Shown piece by piece: positions 18,790 to 27,462 of a DNA stretch of 64,000 nucleotides. The number at the start of each line of letters is the position of its first letter. Position 1 is the first letter of the stretch. The notes beneath the pieces were generated by a model. That model worked only from the letters and a program-made list of their open reading frames with translations, searched no databases and was not told where the DNA came from. The stretch is taken from NCBI GenBank assembly GCA_029260075.1, contig JAJDDY010000027.1, positions 62,001 through 126,000 of the forward strand, given 5' to 3'. The position numbers and the translations under genes were made by a program. This DNA comes from Phycisphaerae bacterium (lineage in GTDB: Bacteria; Planctomycetota; Phycisphaerae; UBA1845).

Positions 18790-19152
18790 CTATTCGAGCC
18801 CATTGTCATCATGCACGTCGGGCACTTTGCTCTTCGACCAAATGTCATCCGACGGTGTGGCCTCCGGTCGACGGCGTAGCAGCCACTGCCGATACCGTCG
18901 CGAAGATCGCAAGTACAAGAAAGCAATCGCCACAAACAGGAGTACGCCGACACCAACGACGAGTAGAACGAGCAATCGCGCCGCAGCAGATCTCGCGGTA
19001 CTTGCGGCGCCACTATCGGCCGTCTGCCACGCGGCTCGGACCGGTGCGGAAACAAGAATGGCTCCGAGCGCAACGATCGAGCAACGCCAACCGAGCCGGC
19101 GAGCACGGTATCGGCCCCGCCGTTGCATCCGACACACACGCTTGTTCCTCAT
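18790..19152 (-). CDS. small membrane protein of unknown function
   Basis: About 120 residues from the ATG at 19152; a GTG at 19176 would add eight. The N-terminus is strongly basic and is followed by a hydrophobic run (CSIVALGAILVSAPVRAAWQ) that looks like a signal peptide. A second hydrophobic segment (LLVLLVVGVGVLLFVAIAFL) is followed by a basic cluster (RSSRRYRQWLLRRR) and an acidic tail. The layout suggests an exported N-terminal loop with one membrane anchor and a short cytosolic tail. I do not recognise a family. The frame, composition and topology look like a real gene, but there is no homology evidence from sequence alone. Confidence 0.5.
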   Translation of the reverse strand: MRNKRVCRMQRRGRYRARRLGWRCSIVALGAILVSAPVRAAWQTADSGAASTARSAAARLLVLLVVGVGVLLFVAIAFLYLRSSRRYRQWLLRRRPEATPSDDIWSKSKVPDVHDDNGLE

Positions 19153-19197
19153 CCCAGTCACCGAATCGAATCCCACAACACGTTCGCACCGGCCCCT

Positions 19198-19446
19198 AAC
19201 AGCCTGCTAGTAAAGCGTGGCACCGGCTTTCAGCCGGTGATCCCTTGGCGACTCCCCCCGTTGATGGGGCCGCAGCCCATCGTCACCGGCGACATCGCTG
19301 TGGCACGATCGAAAGCTACCGCTCCGTCACACCTTATTGTTCGGGTTGGCAATGTTCACTCCCTCACGGTCGCGGCTCGGATTGGACAAACCAAACCCGA
19401 AGTCTTAGCTGTAACAAAGCACTAGCCTTCTTCAACAGGCTGCAAA
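19198..19446. repeat. composite repeat: family B, half family A and an IS630-like end
   Basis: Begins with AACAGCCTG and ends with CAACAGGCTG (to 19444), possible terminal inverted repeats. Inside are a perfect family B hairpin with loop TTC (19221-19239), the right arm of family A (CTCACGGTCGCGGCTCGG, about 19361-19378) and GTAACAAAGCACTAG (19411-19425), which is one base different from the right end of the IS630 element at 745-759. It looks like nested insertion or recombination of several repeat families. Confidence 0.5.
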
Positions 19447-19512
19447 CCAACCTGCTCGCCGCGGCATGTTGACGCCGCGCGCAACGTCGCCACCGACTCA
19501 CGACCACCGGCG

Positions 19513-20490
19513 TCAAGCGGAAGCGCTCCACGCGCACCCGCTCCTTGGATCGTAGGCATGCTCATCCCGCAATGTCTCTAGCAAACGACGTTGCTCGTCG
19601 GTCACCGACTCGGGTGGGACGATCATTACCACAACATATTGGTCGCCGCGCGCCGATCCGCCGGGACGGGTCATCCCGTGACCCGAAAGCCTTAGCTTCG
19701 TTCCAGACGGCGTTCCCGCAGGAATGGTAACTGTAGCCCGACCTTCGGGCGTGGGCACATCTATGCGTGCGCCGAGGGCGGCTTCGGTGATGGAAATGGG
19801 CACGTCCAGGTAAACGTCGGCGTCGCGTCGCACAAGGTACGGATGAGGCTGCACCGCACACACTAGGTAGAAATCGCCGGCAGGACCACCATAGCGCCCG
19901 GGATGACCCCGACCAGCCAAGCGAATCCGCTGACCATCCTTCACGCCGGCGGGAATCTGCACGTCCAGCTTTTCCGCCGCGCCACGACGCCCGCCACCAA
20001 TCGAAGCCGTCACGACAGCGCCCTTGAACGCCTGATCAAACGAGAGCGAGATTCGCCGCTCGGCATCTCGACCGCGCTCGGGAGCGGCTTGACGCGGACG
20101 CCGCGATCCGCCGAACAGGTTATCGAATATGCTCGGTCCGCCGGCGCCGCCGCCGCGCTGACCACCGAACGCGCCGAACAGACTCTCCAAATCGTCGCCG
20201 TCGATGCTCGAGTCAGCCCCCCACTGATAGACGCGCTGTCCGCGCGGGTTCGTCGCCCACTGACCGACACCGGCTGCTCCATATTGGTCGTATTCAGACC
20301 GCTTCGCCTCGTCACTCAGCACGTCATATGCCTTCTGCACCTCTTTGAACTTGCGCTCCGCGCTCGGGTCGTCGGGATTTCGATCGGGATGGAACTTCTT
20401 GGCGAGGACGCGGTAGGCGCGCTTGAGTTTGTCTTTGGAAACGTTGCGATCAACGCCGAGGACGGAATAGTAATCTGGTGGTTTCGACAT
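19513..20490 (-). CDS. DnaJ/CbpA-like co-chaperone without zinc finger
   Basis: A protein of 325 residues. The J domain starts at [20 protein letters not shown] with HPD in [11 protein letters not shown] (about 33-43), needed to stimulate DnaK. A Gly-rich stretch (about 105-125) follows, then two beta-sandwich substrate-binding domains ([20 protein letters not shown] and [20 protein letters not shown]). The CxxCxGxG zinc domain of DnaJ is absent, which is the CbpA/DnaJ-like layout. An in-frame start 42 bases upstream is rejected because those codons lie in the terminal repeat of the element at 20514-20668; AAGGG precedes the chosen ATG. Confidence 0.9.
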   Translation of the reverse strand: MSKPPDYYSVLGVDRNVSKDKLKRAYRVLAKKFHPDRNPDDPSAERKFKEVQKAYDVLSDEAKRSEYDQYGAAGVGQWATNPRGQRVYQWGADSSIDGDDLESLFGAFGGQRGGGAGGPSIFDNLFGGSRRPRQAAPERGRDAERRISLSFDQAFKGAVVTASIGGGRRGAAEKLDVQIPAGVKDGQRIRLAGRGHPGRYGGPAGDFYLVCAVQPHPYLVRRDADVYLDVPISITEAALGARIDVPTPEGRATVTIPAGTPSGTKLRLSGHGMTRPGGSARGDQYVVVMIVPPESVTDEQRRLLETLRDEHAYDPRSGCAWSASA

Positions 20491-20513
20491 ATACGGTCGG
20501 CCCTTCAAGCGAC

Positions 20514-20668
20514 CTAGTGCTCTGTCACACATCAGCTGATGGGGTTACCGAGCCGCACCCGCAAGGAAGCGGACGCTTGCCAGCCGGTCGTGACAGCTTG
20601 AAAGCGCGTCCTCACGGTCGCGGCTCGGATCGGATGAACCCGTCACTTGAGTCGTGACAACGCACTAG
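20514..20668. mobile_element. miniature element with IS630-type ends around a family A core
   Basis: Length 155 bp. Left end CTAGTGCTCTGTCAC (20514-20528) and right end GTGACAACGCACTAG (20654-20668) are inverted repeats matching at 13 of 15 positions. They match the right end of the IS630 element at 745-759 (GTGACAAAGCACTAG). The inside carries the family A arms GAGCCGCACCCGCAAGGAAG and CTCACGGTCGCGGCTCGG. It has the form of a MITE that an IS630 transposase could move. It lies between the MazG-like gene and the DnaJ-like gene. Confidence 0.7.
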
Positions 20669-20671
20669 AAC

Positions 20672-20980
20672 CTACGGTTTGGTATTGCACTCGCAAACTA
20701 TCGACCCACAGCCCGGACATCCATGGCCATACTTAGTCGCCACGGCATCGGTTAGGTTCACGCCGCTAATGTTCGCCAGCGTCACCAACCACGCAAGCAC
20801 GTCCGCGAACTCCGCCGCCAGTTCTTCTGGCGAGCCCTCGCGCAGCGCCGAGGCGAGCTCACCCACCTCTTCGCTGAACCACATGAACGTAGGCGCCACG
20901 CCGCGCTCGCGGTCCTTATCACTATACATCTTCTCGATCATCGCCTGAAGATCGCTAAGAGTCGTCGCATTCGCAGTCAT
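20672..20980 (-). CDS. MazG-like nucleotide pyrophosphohydrolase domain protein
   Basis: About 102 residues from the ATG at 20980 (MTANATTLSDLQAMIEKMYS); ATGs at 20992 and an in-frame start at 21010 are alternatives. The MazG-type metal site is visible: EEVGELASAL and, one helix later, EFADVLAWLVTLA, the ExxE...ExxD pattern that binds Mg for NTP hydrolysis to NMP and PPi. An unusual C-terminal CPGCGSIVCEC could bind zinc. Small single-domain MazG proteins act in nucleotide-pool clean-up. No operon partner is obvious; the mobile element at 20514-20668 lies just downstream. Confidence 0.85.
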   Translation of the reverse strand: MTANATTLSDLQAMIEKMYSDKDRERGVAPTFMWFSEEVGELASALREGSPEELAAEFADVLAWLVTLANISGVNLTDAVATKYGHGCPGCGSIVCECNTKP

Positions 20981-21094
20981 TGGTTTGCCCATTTGTTGCC
21001 TGATCCGCACGCACCCAGTGCGCCATGCTTATCCTACACACCACCATAAACCCTGTTCGACACCACGAGAATGCCACTTGTACTGTGCCGTGAA

Positions 21095-21320
21095 TCCTCC
21101 CGCATGCTGTGCCGTGAATCCTTTCTCGGCACCAAAGAAGGAGCGAGAAAGGATTCACGCTCCAGCGGTCTCGACACCAACGAAGGAGCGAGAAAGGATT
21201 CACGCTCCAGCGGTCTCGGCACCAACGGAGGAGCGAGAAGGGATTCACGCTCCAGCGGTTCACGCTCCAGCGGTTCACGCTCCAGCGGTTCACGCTCCGG
21301 CGGTTCACGCTCCGGCGGCA
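21095..21320. repeat. tandem repeats of 45 bp and 15 bp (family C hairpins)
   Basis: Two full and one partial copy of a 45-base unit begin at 21137, 21182 and 21227. Each contains GGAGCGAGAAAGGATTCACG plus CTCC, a hairpin with GGAGCG/CGCTCC arms, inner GAA/TTC pairs and an AGGA (or GGGA) loop. They run into about five copies of a 15-base unit (GGTTCACGCTCCAGC) to 21318. Upstream inverted copies (GTGAATCCTTTCTCG, 21113-21127) can pair with CGAGAAAGGATTCAC in the first unit. All frames are open but low in complexity. I do not call a gene here. Confidence 0.7.
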
Positions 21321-21342
21321 TGCGCCCGTCCGCGTCGCCGAG

Positions 21343-22287
21343 TCAGTCCGTCGACGTGACCGAACGGTAGTACTCGATCGCCAGCGCCAGCCCCTGTTCA
21401 AACGATACTTTCGGAGCAAACCCCAGAAGTTTCCGAGCCAGCGAGATGTCCGCTGAGGAGTGACGCACGTCGCCCGGTCGCTCAGCGGTGTAGTTGGGTT
21501 CGATGTCGGTGCCGAGGGCTTTGTTGATCGCTTCGAGCACGCGGTTGATGGTAATCGGTTCGCCGCACGCCACGTTGACCACGTTGCCCACGGCCTTGTC
21601 GACGTTCATCGCCAGTTCGTTGGCCAGCACGACGTTGTCGATGTACGTAAAATCGCGCGTCTGCTCGCCGTCACCGAAGACCGTAGGCCGCTCGCCGCGA
21701 AGCATGGCCGTCACAAACGCCGGAATCGCAGCGGCATAACCGCTGGATGGATCCTGCCGCACGCCGAACACATTGAAGTAACGCAGCGAAAGCGTCTGCA
21801 AACCGTAACACTCGTAAAAAGCACGGGCGTAGTGCTCGCAGGTGCATTTTTGCACGGCGTAGGGACTGAGCGGCTCGGGACGAATGCCTTCGTGCTTGGG
21901 CGACTCAACCGTTTCACCATAGGCCGAACTGCTGGCTGCGAAGATAAACCGGCGCACCTTCGCATGCACGCAGGCGTTGAGTACATTGAACGTACCATTG
22001 ATGTTGGCTGCGTGGCTACGTTCCGGATCCTTAACCGACTTGGGCACTGATGGGATGGCGGCTTGGTGGAACACGATTTCGACGTCTCGGCATGCATCCT
22101 TGCACACTTTCGGGTCGCACATGTCACCTTCGATCAGCGTGTAACGATCTCCAAGATGGGTCAGGTTTTCGCGGTGACCGGTTGAAAGGTCATCCAACAC
22201 CGTAACGCGATGATCGAGCTCGACCATGCGCGTCGCCAAGTGAGAACCGATGAACCCCGCCCCGCCGGTGATCAATATGTTCGTCAT
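21343..22287 (-). CDS. NAD-dependent sugar epimerase/dehydratase
   Basis: A protein of 314 residues, extended SDR. Starts MTNILITGGAGFIGSHL with the NAD motif TGGAGFIG (about 8-15). An ATG 36 bases upstream is in frame but the chosen one gives the normal family N-terminus and has GAGAG before it. The catalytic region has SSSAYGE and YAVQKCTCEHYARA, giving the YxxxK pair. RYFNVFGVRQDPSSGYAAAI and VFGDGEQTRDFTYIDNV are typical of the UDP-glucose/UDP-GlcNAc/UDP-glucuronate 4-epimerase group. It probably supplies a nucleotide sugar for surface polysaccharide. The exact substrate cannot be read from sequence. Confidence 0.88.
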   Translation of the reverse strand: MTNILITGGAGFIGSHLATRMVELDHRVTVLDDLSTGHRENLTHLGDRYTLIEGDMCDPKVCKDACRDVEIVFHQAAIPSVPKSVKDPERSHAANINGTFNVLNACVHAKVRRFIFAASSSAYGETVESPKHEGIRPEPLSPYAVQKCTCEHYARAFYECYGLQTLSLRYFNVFGVRQDPSSGYAAAIPAFVTAMLRGERPTVFGDGEQTRDFTYIDNVVLANELAMNVDKAVGNVVNVACGEPITINRVLEAINKALGTDIEPNYTAERPGDVRHSSADISLARKLLGFAPKVSFEQGLALAIEYYRSVTSTD

Positions 22288-22370
22288 AATGCTCTCAAAT
22301 CCGTCCATCGAGACACCGACCACATCAAACGTGGTCCACGTTAGTCAAAAATGCCGAGTTTCGCGCTACG

Positions 22371-22490
22371 GGAGTGTCTAAGAAGTCTCTTTCCGAGCCG
22401 CGACCGTAAGGAAGCGGTCCATGTGCAAGGCGAACTACCGCTCCCTGACGGTCGCGGCTCGGTTCGAAGCACCCCTTCTTGAATACCCTC
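22371..22490. repeat. family A palindromic element (about 120 bp)
   Basis: Starts GAGTGTCTAAGAAGTCTCTT (from 22372) and ends with CCCTTCTTGAATACCCTC, imperfect inverted ends. Inside are the arms GAGCCGCGACCGTAAGGAAG and CTCCCTGACGGTCGCGGCTC. The first 25 bases after the end are identical to the copy at 36979. It lies upstream of the epimerase gene. Confidence 0.65.
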
Positions 22491-22593
22491 TACGGAAAAT
22501 CAGCAACAAACAGAGCCCAAGACGCAACCGCCGAGGGCACGTCGACTCCGCACACGGTACCCCACTCAGCCCTAGCGAACAACGCTAATGAAT

Positions 22594-22634
22594 CACCGGC
22601 TGGAAGCCGGTGCCACGCTTTAGTGAACAGGCTG
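22594..22634. repeat. family B hairpin repeat overlapping a gene end
   Basis: Perfect stem CACCGGCT-GGA-AGCCGGTG (22594-22612), then CCACGCTTTAGTGAACAGGC and TG. The adjoining lipoprotein gene on the minus strand takes its last codons (QPVH) and its TAA stop (22620-22622) from this repeat. Confidence 0.65.
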
Positions 22635-23762
22635 CGAAGACTCTACTACTCTCGAAACCGGTTGGTTGCGCCGAAACACTATCTCAAAAAGAGTCGCGTG
22701 ATCGAAACGTAGGTCTACGTCCAGCATCACCCTTCCATCGCGAGGTCGAAACACCCGCCCCGGTCCGCCGCTGGGAACAGGTGGAATCTCGACCGCCCGA
22801 TCCACGCCGCGATCGGCGACGGTCTCCGGAAACCAGACGGCGCCGCCCGCGACCGCTATGTCGGTGCTGCTCACTAGGACATAACATCGTTTCGCATCGC
22901 TCATCAGCGACACCCGAACGTTGCCATCGGACGTTTGAGCCCCGGGCATTGGCTCGACCGGAAGACCCGAAAGCCTCGGTCCCCACTGGCGCGCCCGGAC
23001 CACGATGGCCGCGATTCCGGCCGCCTGTGCGGGGTCGAGACCGCCGTCGGCATGCCAGACCGCCTGCGGCTGATCAGGCGGCCTGTAGAACCGGTCCACC
23101 AAGAGACCGGTATTTCGCCCCTGCTGCAAGTGCTCGTGGAACTGTGCAAGCATCAGACTGATGGCCGATCGGGCTTCCGCCGGTTCATCCCCCGCAACGA
23201 ACTCCGAAGACGCTATGGTCGCCAGCCCGCCAATGTCCCCGGCCATACCTCGCGAGCCGGCCACGACCCACGGCATACCCCACCGCCGCAGTTCGGTGAC
23301 GACGGCGCTTGCTCGTCCGGCAGATTGCAACGTCGAACCGGGATCGACCAGAATGGCCGCGAACCCGACGCCATCCGTGACGTAGCTCGGAATCCCGCGA
23401 GTCATGCTGCGGACGCTGAGAAACTGACCGGGGATGATCCCGCGATCGATATACGCCTCGATGGTCTGATCGCCAACGCACACAGTCAGGCCCTCATCTT
23501 GAGCGATTCGCATGATGGCGGTCCGGTCCACGTCTTCCACGTGCCAAAGGAGCACGCTCTCAAAACCGAGATCGTGAATCACGCCGAAGTCTCGACGGAC
23601 GGTGGTAAGCACGTCGCCACTCGCGACGTCGACCAATCTGGGCTCGACGTCGTAGCGCATCGCGAGCATGTATGGCTCTCGCTGCGATGGATGGGGTGTT
23701 GCACACCCGGAAACCAAGATCGCGGCCACGAATCCGCAGGCAAGTACGCGTTGCATCAGCAT
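22620..23762 (-). CDS. lipoprotein of unknown function
   Basis: About 380 residues from ATG 23762 (another ATG at 23756). The N-terminus MLMQRVLACGFVAAILVSGC is a lipoprotein signal with the lipobox ending at Cys20. The body has alternating strands and helices (FGVIHDLGFESVLLWHVEDV, GVGFAAILVDPGSTLQSAGR, GMPWVVAGSRGMAGDIG) in a way that suggests a TIM-barrel or glycoside hydrolase-like fold, which is inference. GGAGGG lies 13 bases before the ATG. The gene is divergent from the next lipoprotein gene. Its C-terminus falls within a family B repeat, so the natural end may have been altered. Confidence 0.7.
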   Translation of the reverse strand: MLMQRVLACGFVAAILVSGCATPHPSQREPYMLAMRYDVEPRLVDVASGDVLTTVRRDFGVIHDLGFESVLLWHVEDVDRTAIMRIAQDEGLTVCVGDQTIEAYIDRGIIPGQFLSVRSMTRGIPSYVTDGVGFAAILVDPGSTLQSAGRASAVVTELRRWGMPWVVAGSRGMAGDIGGLATIASSEFVAGDEPAEARSAISLMLAQFHEHLQQGRNTGLLVDRFYRPPDQPQAVWHADGGLDPAQAAGIAAIVVRARQWGPRLSGLPVEPMPGAQTSDGNVRVSLMSDAKRCYVLVSSTDIAVAGGAVWFPETVADRGVDRAVEIPPVPSGGPGRVFRPRDGRVMLDVDLRFDHATLFEIVFRRNQPVSRVVESSQPVH

Positions 23763-23867
23763 GAGTGGATCTATTCCCTCCGCCTCGGTTGACGGTCGAG
23801 GCAAAATGACATAATCCTGACCGTGCGCACACGGTGTGGACGTCCGCACGCGAACACGGTAGCCATC

Positions 23868-24509
23868 ATGAAGCTAATCCCCCGAGCGATTCTACACCGA
23901 ACTTCGTCGCCGCCAACCTTCCCTGCCGGCACCGGGTCCGATTTGGCGTCGGACAAACGCGGACGTTCGCAGGCCGGCGTTCGCGGCGCCCGTGCGTTCC
24001 CACTCGTCGCAGGCGTCGTAGCGGCCATCTGCTCGGGATGCGTGAGCCCTTCACCAACCGTGAATGACCCGATGCAACGGGATATGTTGTCGCTCCTGAT
24101 GCCCCGGCGAATTGAAATCGTCGAGCCGTTCACGCGCGTCGCCAGCTTCGACAAGGACGACACGCCCGACGGAATCCAACTCTTGCTACAGGCGGTCAAC
24201 TACCTCGATAACCCCGGGCTGATGATCGCCGGCGATGTTCGAGTCGGGCTGTTCGAGTTCGTACCCGCCAGCGGCGAGCGCCGGGGCAAGCGATTGGACC
24301 ACTGGGACATCCACCTTGAGACCGAAAAACAGCAGCGGGGTTATTGGAACGGCGTGACGCAAATGTACGAATTCCAGTTGGCGGTCCATTCGGTGGACCT
24401 TGCTGACGGCAAGCGGTACGTGCTTGCCGTGAGCTATCACTCACCGCTCGGTGATCGACTCACGGACGACTTCGTTCTGCGATTCGGCCCGCGAAAGCCG
24501 CGCGGCTGA
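23868..24509 (+). CDS. lipoprotein of unknown function
   Basis: About 213 residues from the ATG at 23868; starts at 23823 or a TTG near 23943 are possible. The hydrophobic run AFPLVAGVVAAICSGCVSP contains a lipobox, but from 23868 it sits about 45 residues in, so the true start may be later. After it, a compact domain of about 150 residues: RIEIVEPFTRVASFDKDDTP, NPGLMIAGDVRVGLFEF, and LADGKRYVLAVSYHSPLGDR near the end, which reads like a beta-sandwich. No family recognised. Divergent from the gene at 22620-23762. Confidence 0.65.
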   Translation: MKLIPRAILHRTSSPPTFPAGTGSDLASDKRGRSQAGVRGARAFPLVAGVVAAICSGCVSPSPTVNDPMQRDMLSLLMPRRIEIVEPFTRVASFDKDDTPDGIQLLLQAVNYLDNPGLMIAGDVRVGLFEFVPASGERRGKRLDHWDIHLETEKQQRGYWNGVTQMYEFQLAVHSVDLADGKRYVLAVSYHSPLGDRLTDDFVLRFGPRKPRG

Positions 24510-25053
24510 TCCACGCCCATCGCCCGAACACCATATCCAACCGGTCCGACTGACGACGGATATCCCAAGAAGTTGGCCATCGGCGCTTAACCTTTTCTCA
24601 GCCACAAGTCGATAAGCGTCCTTAATAGGAAAGTTTTCACAAGTCGAGTTGATTATGGACTCGCGATGGTGTATCCTTCGTGACTGCCAAGCGGGATCAG
24701 CCATTCGCCGTAGAATGCCGCTCTTGCCCCCTGGTGTGATTATTATCGCTACAGAGCAAGGCGTTTCGGCCCCCCACGGTGGGTGCGGTCTTCGCCCACG
24801 GACGGGGGTTTGGGGGGTGTATTCACTCCTAATCGGCTGCGGTCTTATGTAACCAGACGGCCAAATAGTAGTTTTCGGGCGCACATCTCACACCAGAGTT
24901 TGTCGGAAACCAATGGTTTTTCGGTATCGATACTTTCGGTGAGGTGGGCTTTCTTGGCACATGCGGGCGGTCCGCATTGCCTTTGTGTGGATTAGTGTTC
25001 AAAAAGTAGATCGACCGGGCGGTGATCGCCGTACCGGTGGCGACAACAAAATC
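24510..25053. other. long leader region before the first EF-G gene
   Basis: About 540 bases. A candidate promoter is at 24649-24677. Downstream there is a G/C-rich stretch (CCCCCCACGGTGGG, 24768-24781, a short inverted repeat, and GGGGGTTTGGGGGG near 24804-24817). No small reading frame is convincing. The region may hold a 5' untranslated leader of more than 300 bases. Confidence 0.35.
24649..24677 (+). promoter_or_regulatory. candidate sigma-70 type promoter for EF-G
   Basis: TTGATT (24649-24654), a 17-base spacer, then TATCCT (24672-24677). The surrounding DNA is AT-richer than the window average. Position and orientation fit the EF-G gene at 25054. Low confidence because such matches occur by chance. 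Confidence 0.3.
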
Positions 25054-27204
25054 ATGGCATCGAACGAAGTTCATCGTACCCAAGACGGCGGTGTTTCAGA
25101 CCTCAGCAATATCAGGAACATCGGAATCTCCGCGCACATCGACTCCGGCAAGACCACGCTGACTGAGCGGATACTCTTCTACACCGGCCGGATCCACCGC
25201 ATCCAAGAGATCAAAGCCAAAGACGGCGGCGGCGCGACGATGGACTTCATGGAGTTGGAAAAAGAACGTGGCATCACGATCACCTCGGCGGCGACGACGG
25301 TGGCGTGGGACCACCGCGAGATCAACATCATCGATACGCCGGGGCACGTGGACTTCACCGTCGAGGTCGAGCGCTCGCTGAGGGTGCTTGATGGCGCCGT
25401 GCTCGTGCTCTGTGCCGTCGGCGGCGTACAGTCTCAGTCGATCACGGTAGATCGCCAGATGCGGCGTTACCGCGTACCGCGCATCGCCTTCATCAATAAG
25501 ATGGACCGCATTGGCGCCGACCCGGGACAGGTGGTCTCCGAGCTAGAGACCAAGCTCGGACTCGTCGCCGTCCCGATGCAGGTGCCCATCGGCGCCGGTG
25601 AAGATTTCGAAGGTGTGGTCGATCTGATCACCATGCAGGCGTTCTATTACGACGGACCCAAGGGAGAAACGGTCCGTGTCGAGGATATCCCGGCCGCGCT
25701 TGTTGAGGATGCTGATCGCGCACGACATGGCATGCTCGACACCCTAAGCCTATATGACGACGCGCTGATGGAAGTGCTTCTCGAAGGCGAAGATCCGACA
25801 CACGACCAGATTCACCACGCCGTGCGCCAAGCGACCCTAAGTCGCGAGATCGTCCCGGTACTTGTTGGCACGGCCTTTAAGAACAAGGGCGTCCAAAGCC
25901 TACTCGACGCCATCACGCAATATCTACCGTCACCCATCGACCGCATGGCCTACGCCTGCGACAACGACAACGACGGCGCCGAGGTCACGCTTTCCGCCGA
26001 TACTGAGGGTCCGCTCGTGGCCATGGCATTCAAGATTTGTGACGAGCCGTTCGGGCAGGTCACGTATGCGCGCGTGTATCAAGGCCGGATGAAGCGCGGC
26101 GGGCGATATACCATCTCGCGCACCGGAAAGCAGCAGCGCATCGGACGCATCTATCGCATTCACGCCGACAAACGAGACGATGTCGAATACGCCTACGCCG
26201 GCGATATTGTCGCGGTCATGGGCATCGACTGCGTATCGGGCGACACGCTCTGCGACCCGTCGATCAACCTATCGCTGGAAAGCATGCACTGCCCGGACCC
26301 GGTGATCTCGATCGCCATTCAACCGGAGCGCAACGAAGACCGCGAAGCCATGTCCAAGGCCCTCAACCGATTCGTCAAGGAAGACCCGACGTTCCACGCC
26401 CATTTCGATGAAGCCATCAGTCAGACGATCATCTCCGGTATGGGCGAATTGCACCTCGAAGTCTACGTCGAGCGCATGCGACGCGAATACAAGGCCAACG
26501 TCACGATCGGTCTGCCCAGGGTGCAATATCGCGAGTCGCCAAGCAACGAAACGCCCTTCAACTACAAGCACAAGAAGCAAACAGGCGGTTCAGGACAGTA
26601 TGCCCACGTCGTCGGCAAGCTCGTTCCGATTGACCCCGAAGACGGCGAGGACTACGTGTTTGAGAACAACGTAACCGGTGGGCGTATTCCGACGGAGTAC
26701 ATCAGCTCGGTCGACAAGGGTTTCCAAATGGCACGGGCCAACGGGCCGCTTGCCGGCTATGAGGTGGTCGGCACGAAAATGGTGCTCGAAGACGGATCTT
26801 CGCACGCCGTAGACTCCTCGGATATGGCGTTCCAAGTGTGTGCACGATCCGCGTTCAGACAGGCTATGCGCGAATCGAAGCCCGCGTTGCTCGAACCGAT
26901 CATGAAGTTGGAAATCGAAGTGCCCACGGCATTCCAAGGCAGCGTCGTCGGCGACCTTTCCTCCCGACGCGGATTCGTCACTGCCACCGACATGAAGACC
27001 AACGTAGTCATCATCACCGGCGAGGTGCCGCTGGCCAACATGTTCGGCTATTCGACCGACCTGCGATCCATGACCCAAGGTCAAGCCACGTTCTCCATGG
27101 AGTTCTCTGCCTACCGCCGCTGCCCGAAGACCATTCAGGAAGAGATTGTCGAAGCAGCCCGAGAGAAGGAAGCAGGCAACAAGAAGCCCACGCCCACGAA
27201 GTGA
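25054..27204 (+). CDS. elongation factor G, spdEFG1/mtEFG1-like type
   Basis: A protein of 716 residues; a five-domain translocase GTPase. G1 [10 protein letters not shown]2 region [21 protein letters not shown]3 DTPGHVDFT and G4 NKMD are all intact. The segment [20 protein letters not shown] resembles mitochondrial EFG1 and the spdEFG1 group of spirochaetes, planctomycetes and delta-proteobacteria rather than standard EF-G. That group acts in translocation. The ATG at 25054 is chosen; an in-frame start at 24961 would add 31 residues unlike any EF-G. The second EF-G of this genome is at 55761-57827. A strong terminator follows, so this gene is a single transcription unit. Confidence 0.93.
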   Translation: MASNEVHRTQDGGVSDLSNIRNIGISAHIDSGKTTLTERILFYTGRIHRIQEIKAKDGGGATMDFMELEKERGITITSAATTVAWDHREINIIDTPGHVDFTVEVERSLRVLDGAVLVLCAVGGVQSQSITVDRQMRRYRVPRIAFINKMDRIGADPGQVVSELETKLGLVAVPMQVPIGAGEDFEGVVDLITMQAFYYDGPKGETVRVEDIPAALVEDADRARHGMLDTLSLYDDALMEVLLEGEDPTHDQIHHAVRQATLSREIVPVLVGTAFKNKGVQSLLDAITQYLPSPIDRMAYACDNDNDGAEVTLSADTEGPLVAMAFKICDEPFGQVTYARVYQGRMKRGGRYTISRTGKQQRIGRIYRIHADKRDDVEYAYAGDIVAVMGIDCVSGDTLCDPSINLSLESMHCPDPVISIAIQPERNEDREAMSKALNRFVKEDPTFHAHFDEAISQTIISGMGELHLEVYVERMRREYKANVTIGLPRVQYRESPSNETPFNYKHKKQTGGSGQYAHVVGKLVPIDPEDGEDYVFENNVTGGRIPTEYISSVDKGFQMARANGPLAGYEVVGTKMVLEDGSSHAVDSSDMAFQVCARSAFRQAMRESKPALLEPIMKLEIEVPTAFQGSVVGDLSSRRGFVTATDMKTNVVIITGEVPLANMFGYSTDLRSMTQGQATFSMEFSAYRRCPKTIQEEIVEAAREKEAGNKKPTPTK

Positions 27205-27244
27205 TAGAGACTGCACCTTCGCGGAACGAAACTCATAAGACATG

Positions 27245-27287
27245 CGAAGGCATGCCCGTCATCCGACAGGGCATGCCTTCGTTCTTT
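27245..27287 (+). terminator. rho-independent terminator after EF-G
   Basis: Perfect 13-base stem CGAAGGCATGCCC (27245-27257) and GGGCATGCCTTCG (27269-27281), an 11-base loop, then TTCTTT. It lies 41 bases after the EF-G stop. Confidence 0.85.
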
Positions 27288-27419
27288 AGGAACGTGCGCG
27301 AGAAGCGCGTAGAGTGCGTCCCGGCCGCACCTTCAGCCGGACGCTCGCGATGCATAGAGACCTGCCGACCATCGGATGCAGCAAGAACGGTGCGTCCGGG
27401 ACGCACCCTACCCTCTCAT

Positions 27420-27462
27420 GGGTGACAACCGCTTCCTCAGGGGCGCGGCTCGGTTCGTCGCG
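27420..27462. repeat. half copy of family A repeat overlapping a gene end
   Basis: ACCGCTTCCTCAGGGGCGCG followed by GCTCGGTTCGTCGCGCGTCG matches the right arm of the family A elements. The symporter gene ends inside it: its last codons (RRTEPRP) and stop come from the repeat. Confidence 0.55.

Noticed and set aside
20491-20532. Upstream start of the DnaJ-like gene ([14 protein letters not shown])
   Set aside because: These codons come from the terminal repeat of the element at 20514-20668.
21095-21320. CRISPR array
   Set aside because: The repeats are direct tandem units of 45 and 15 bases without unique spacers, and no cas gene is in the window.
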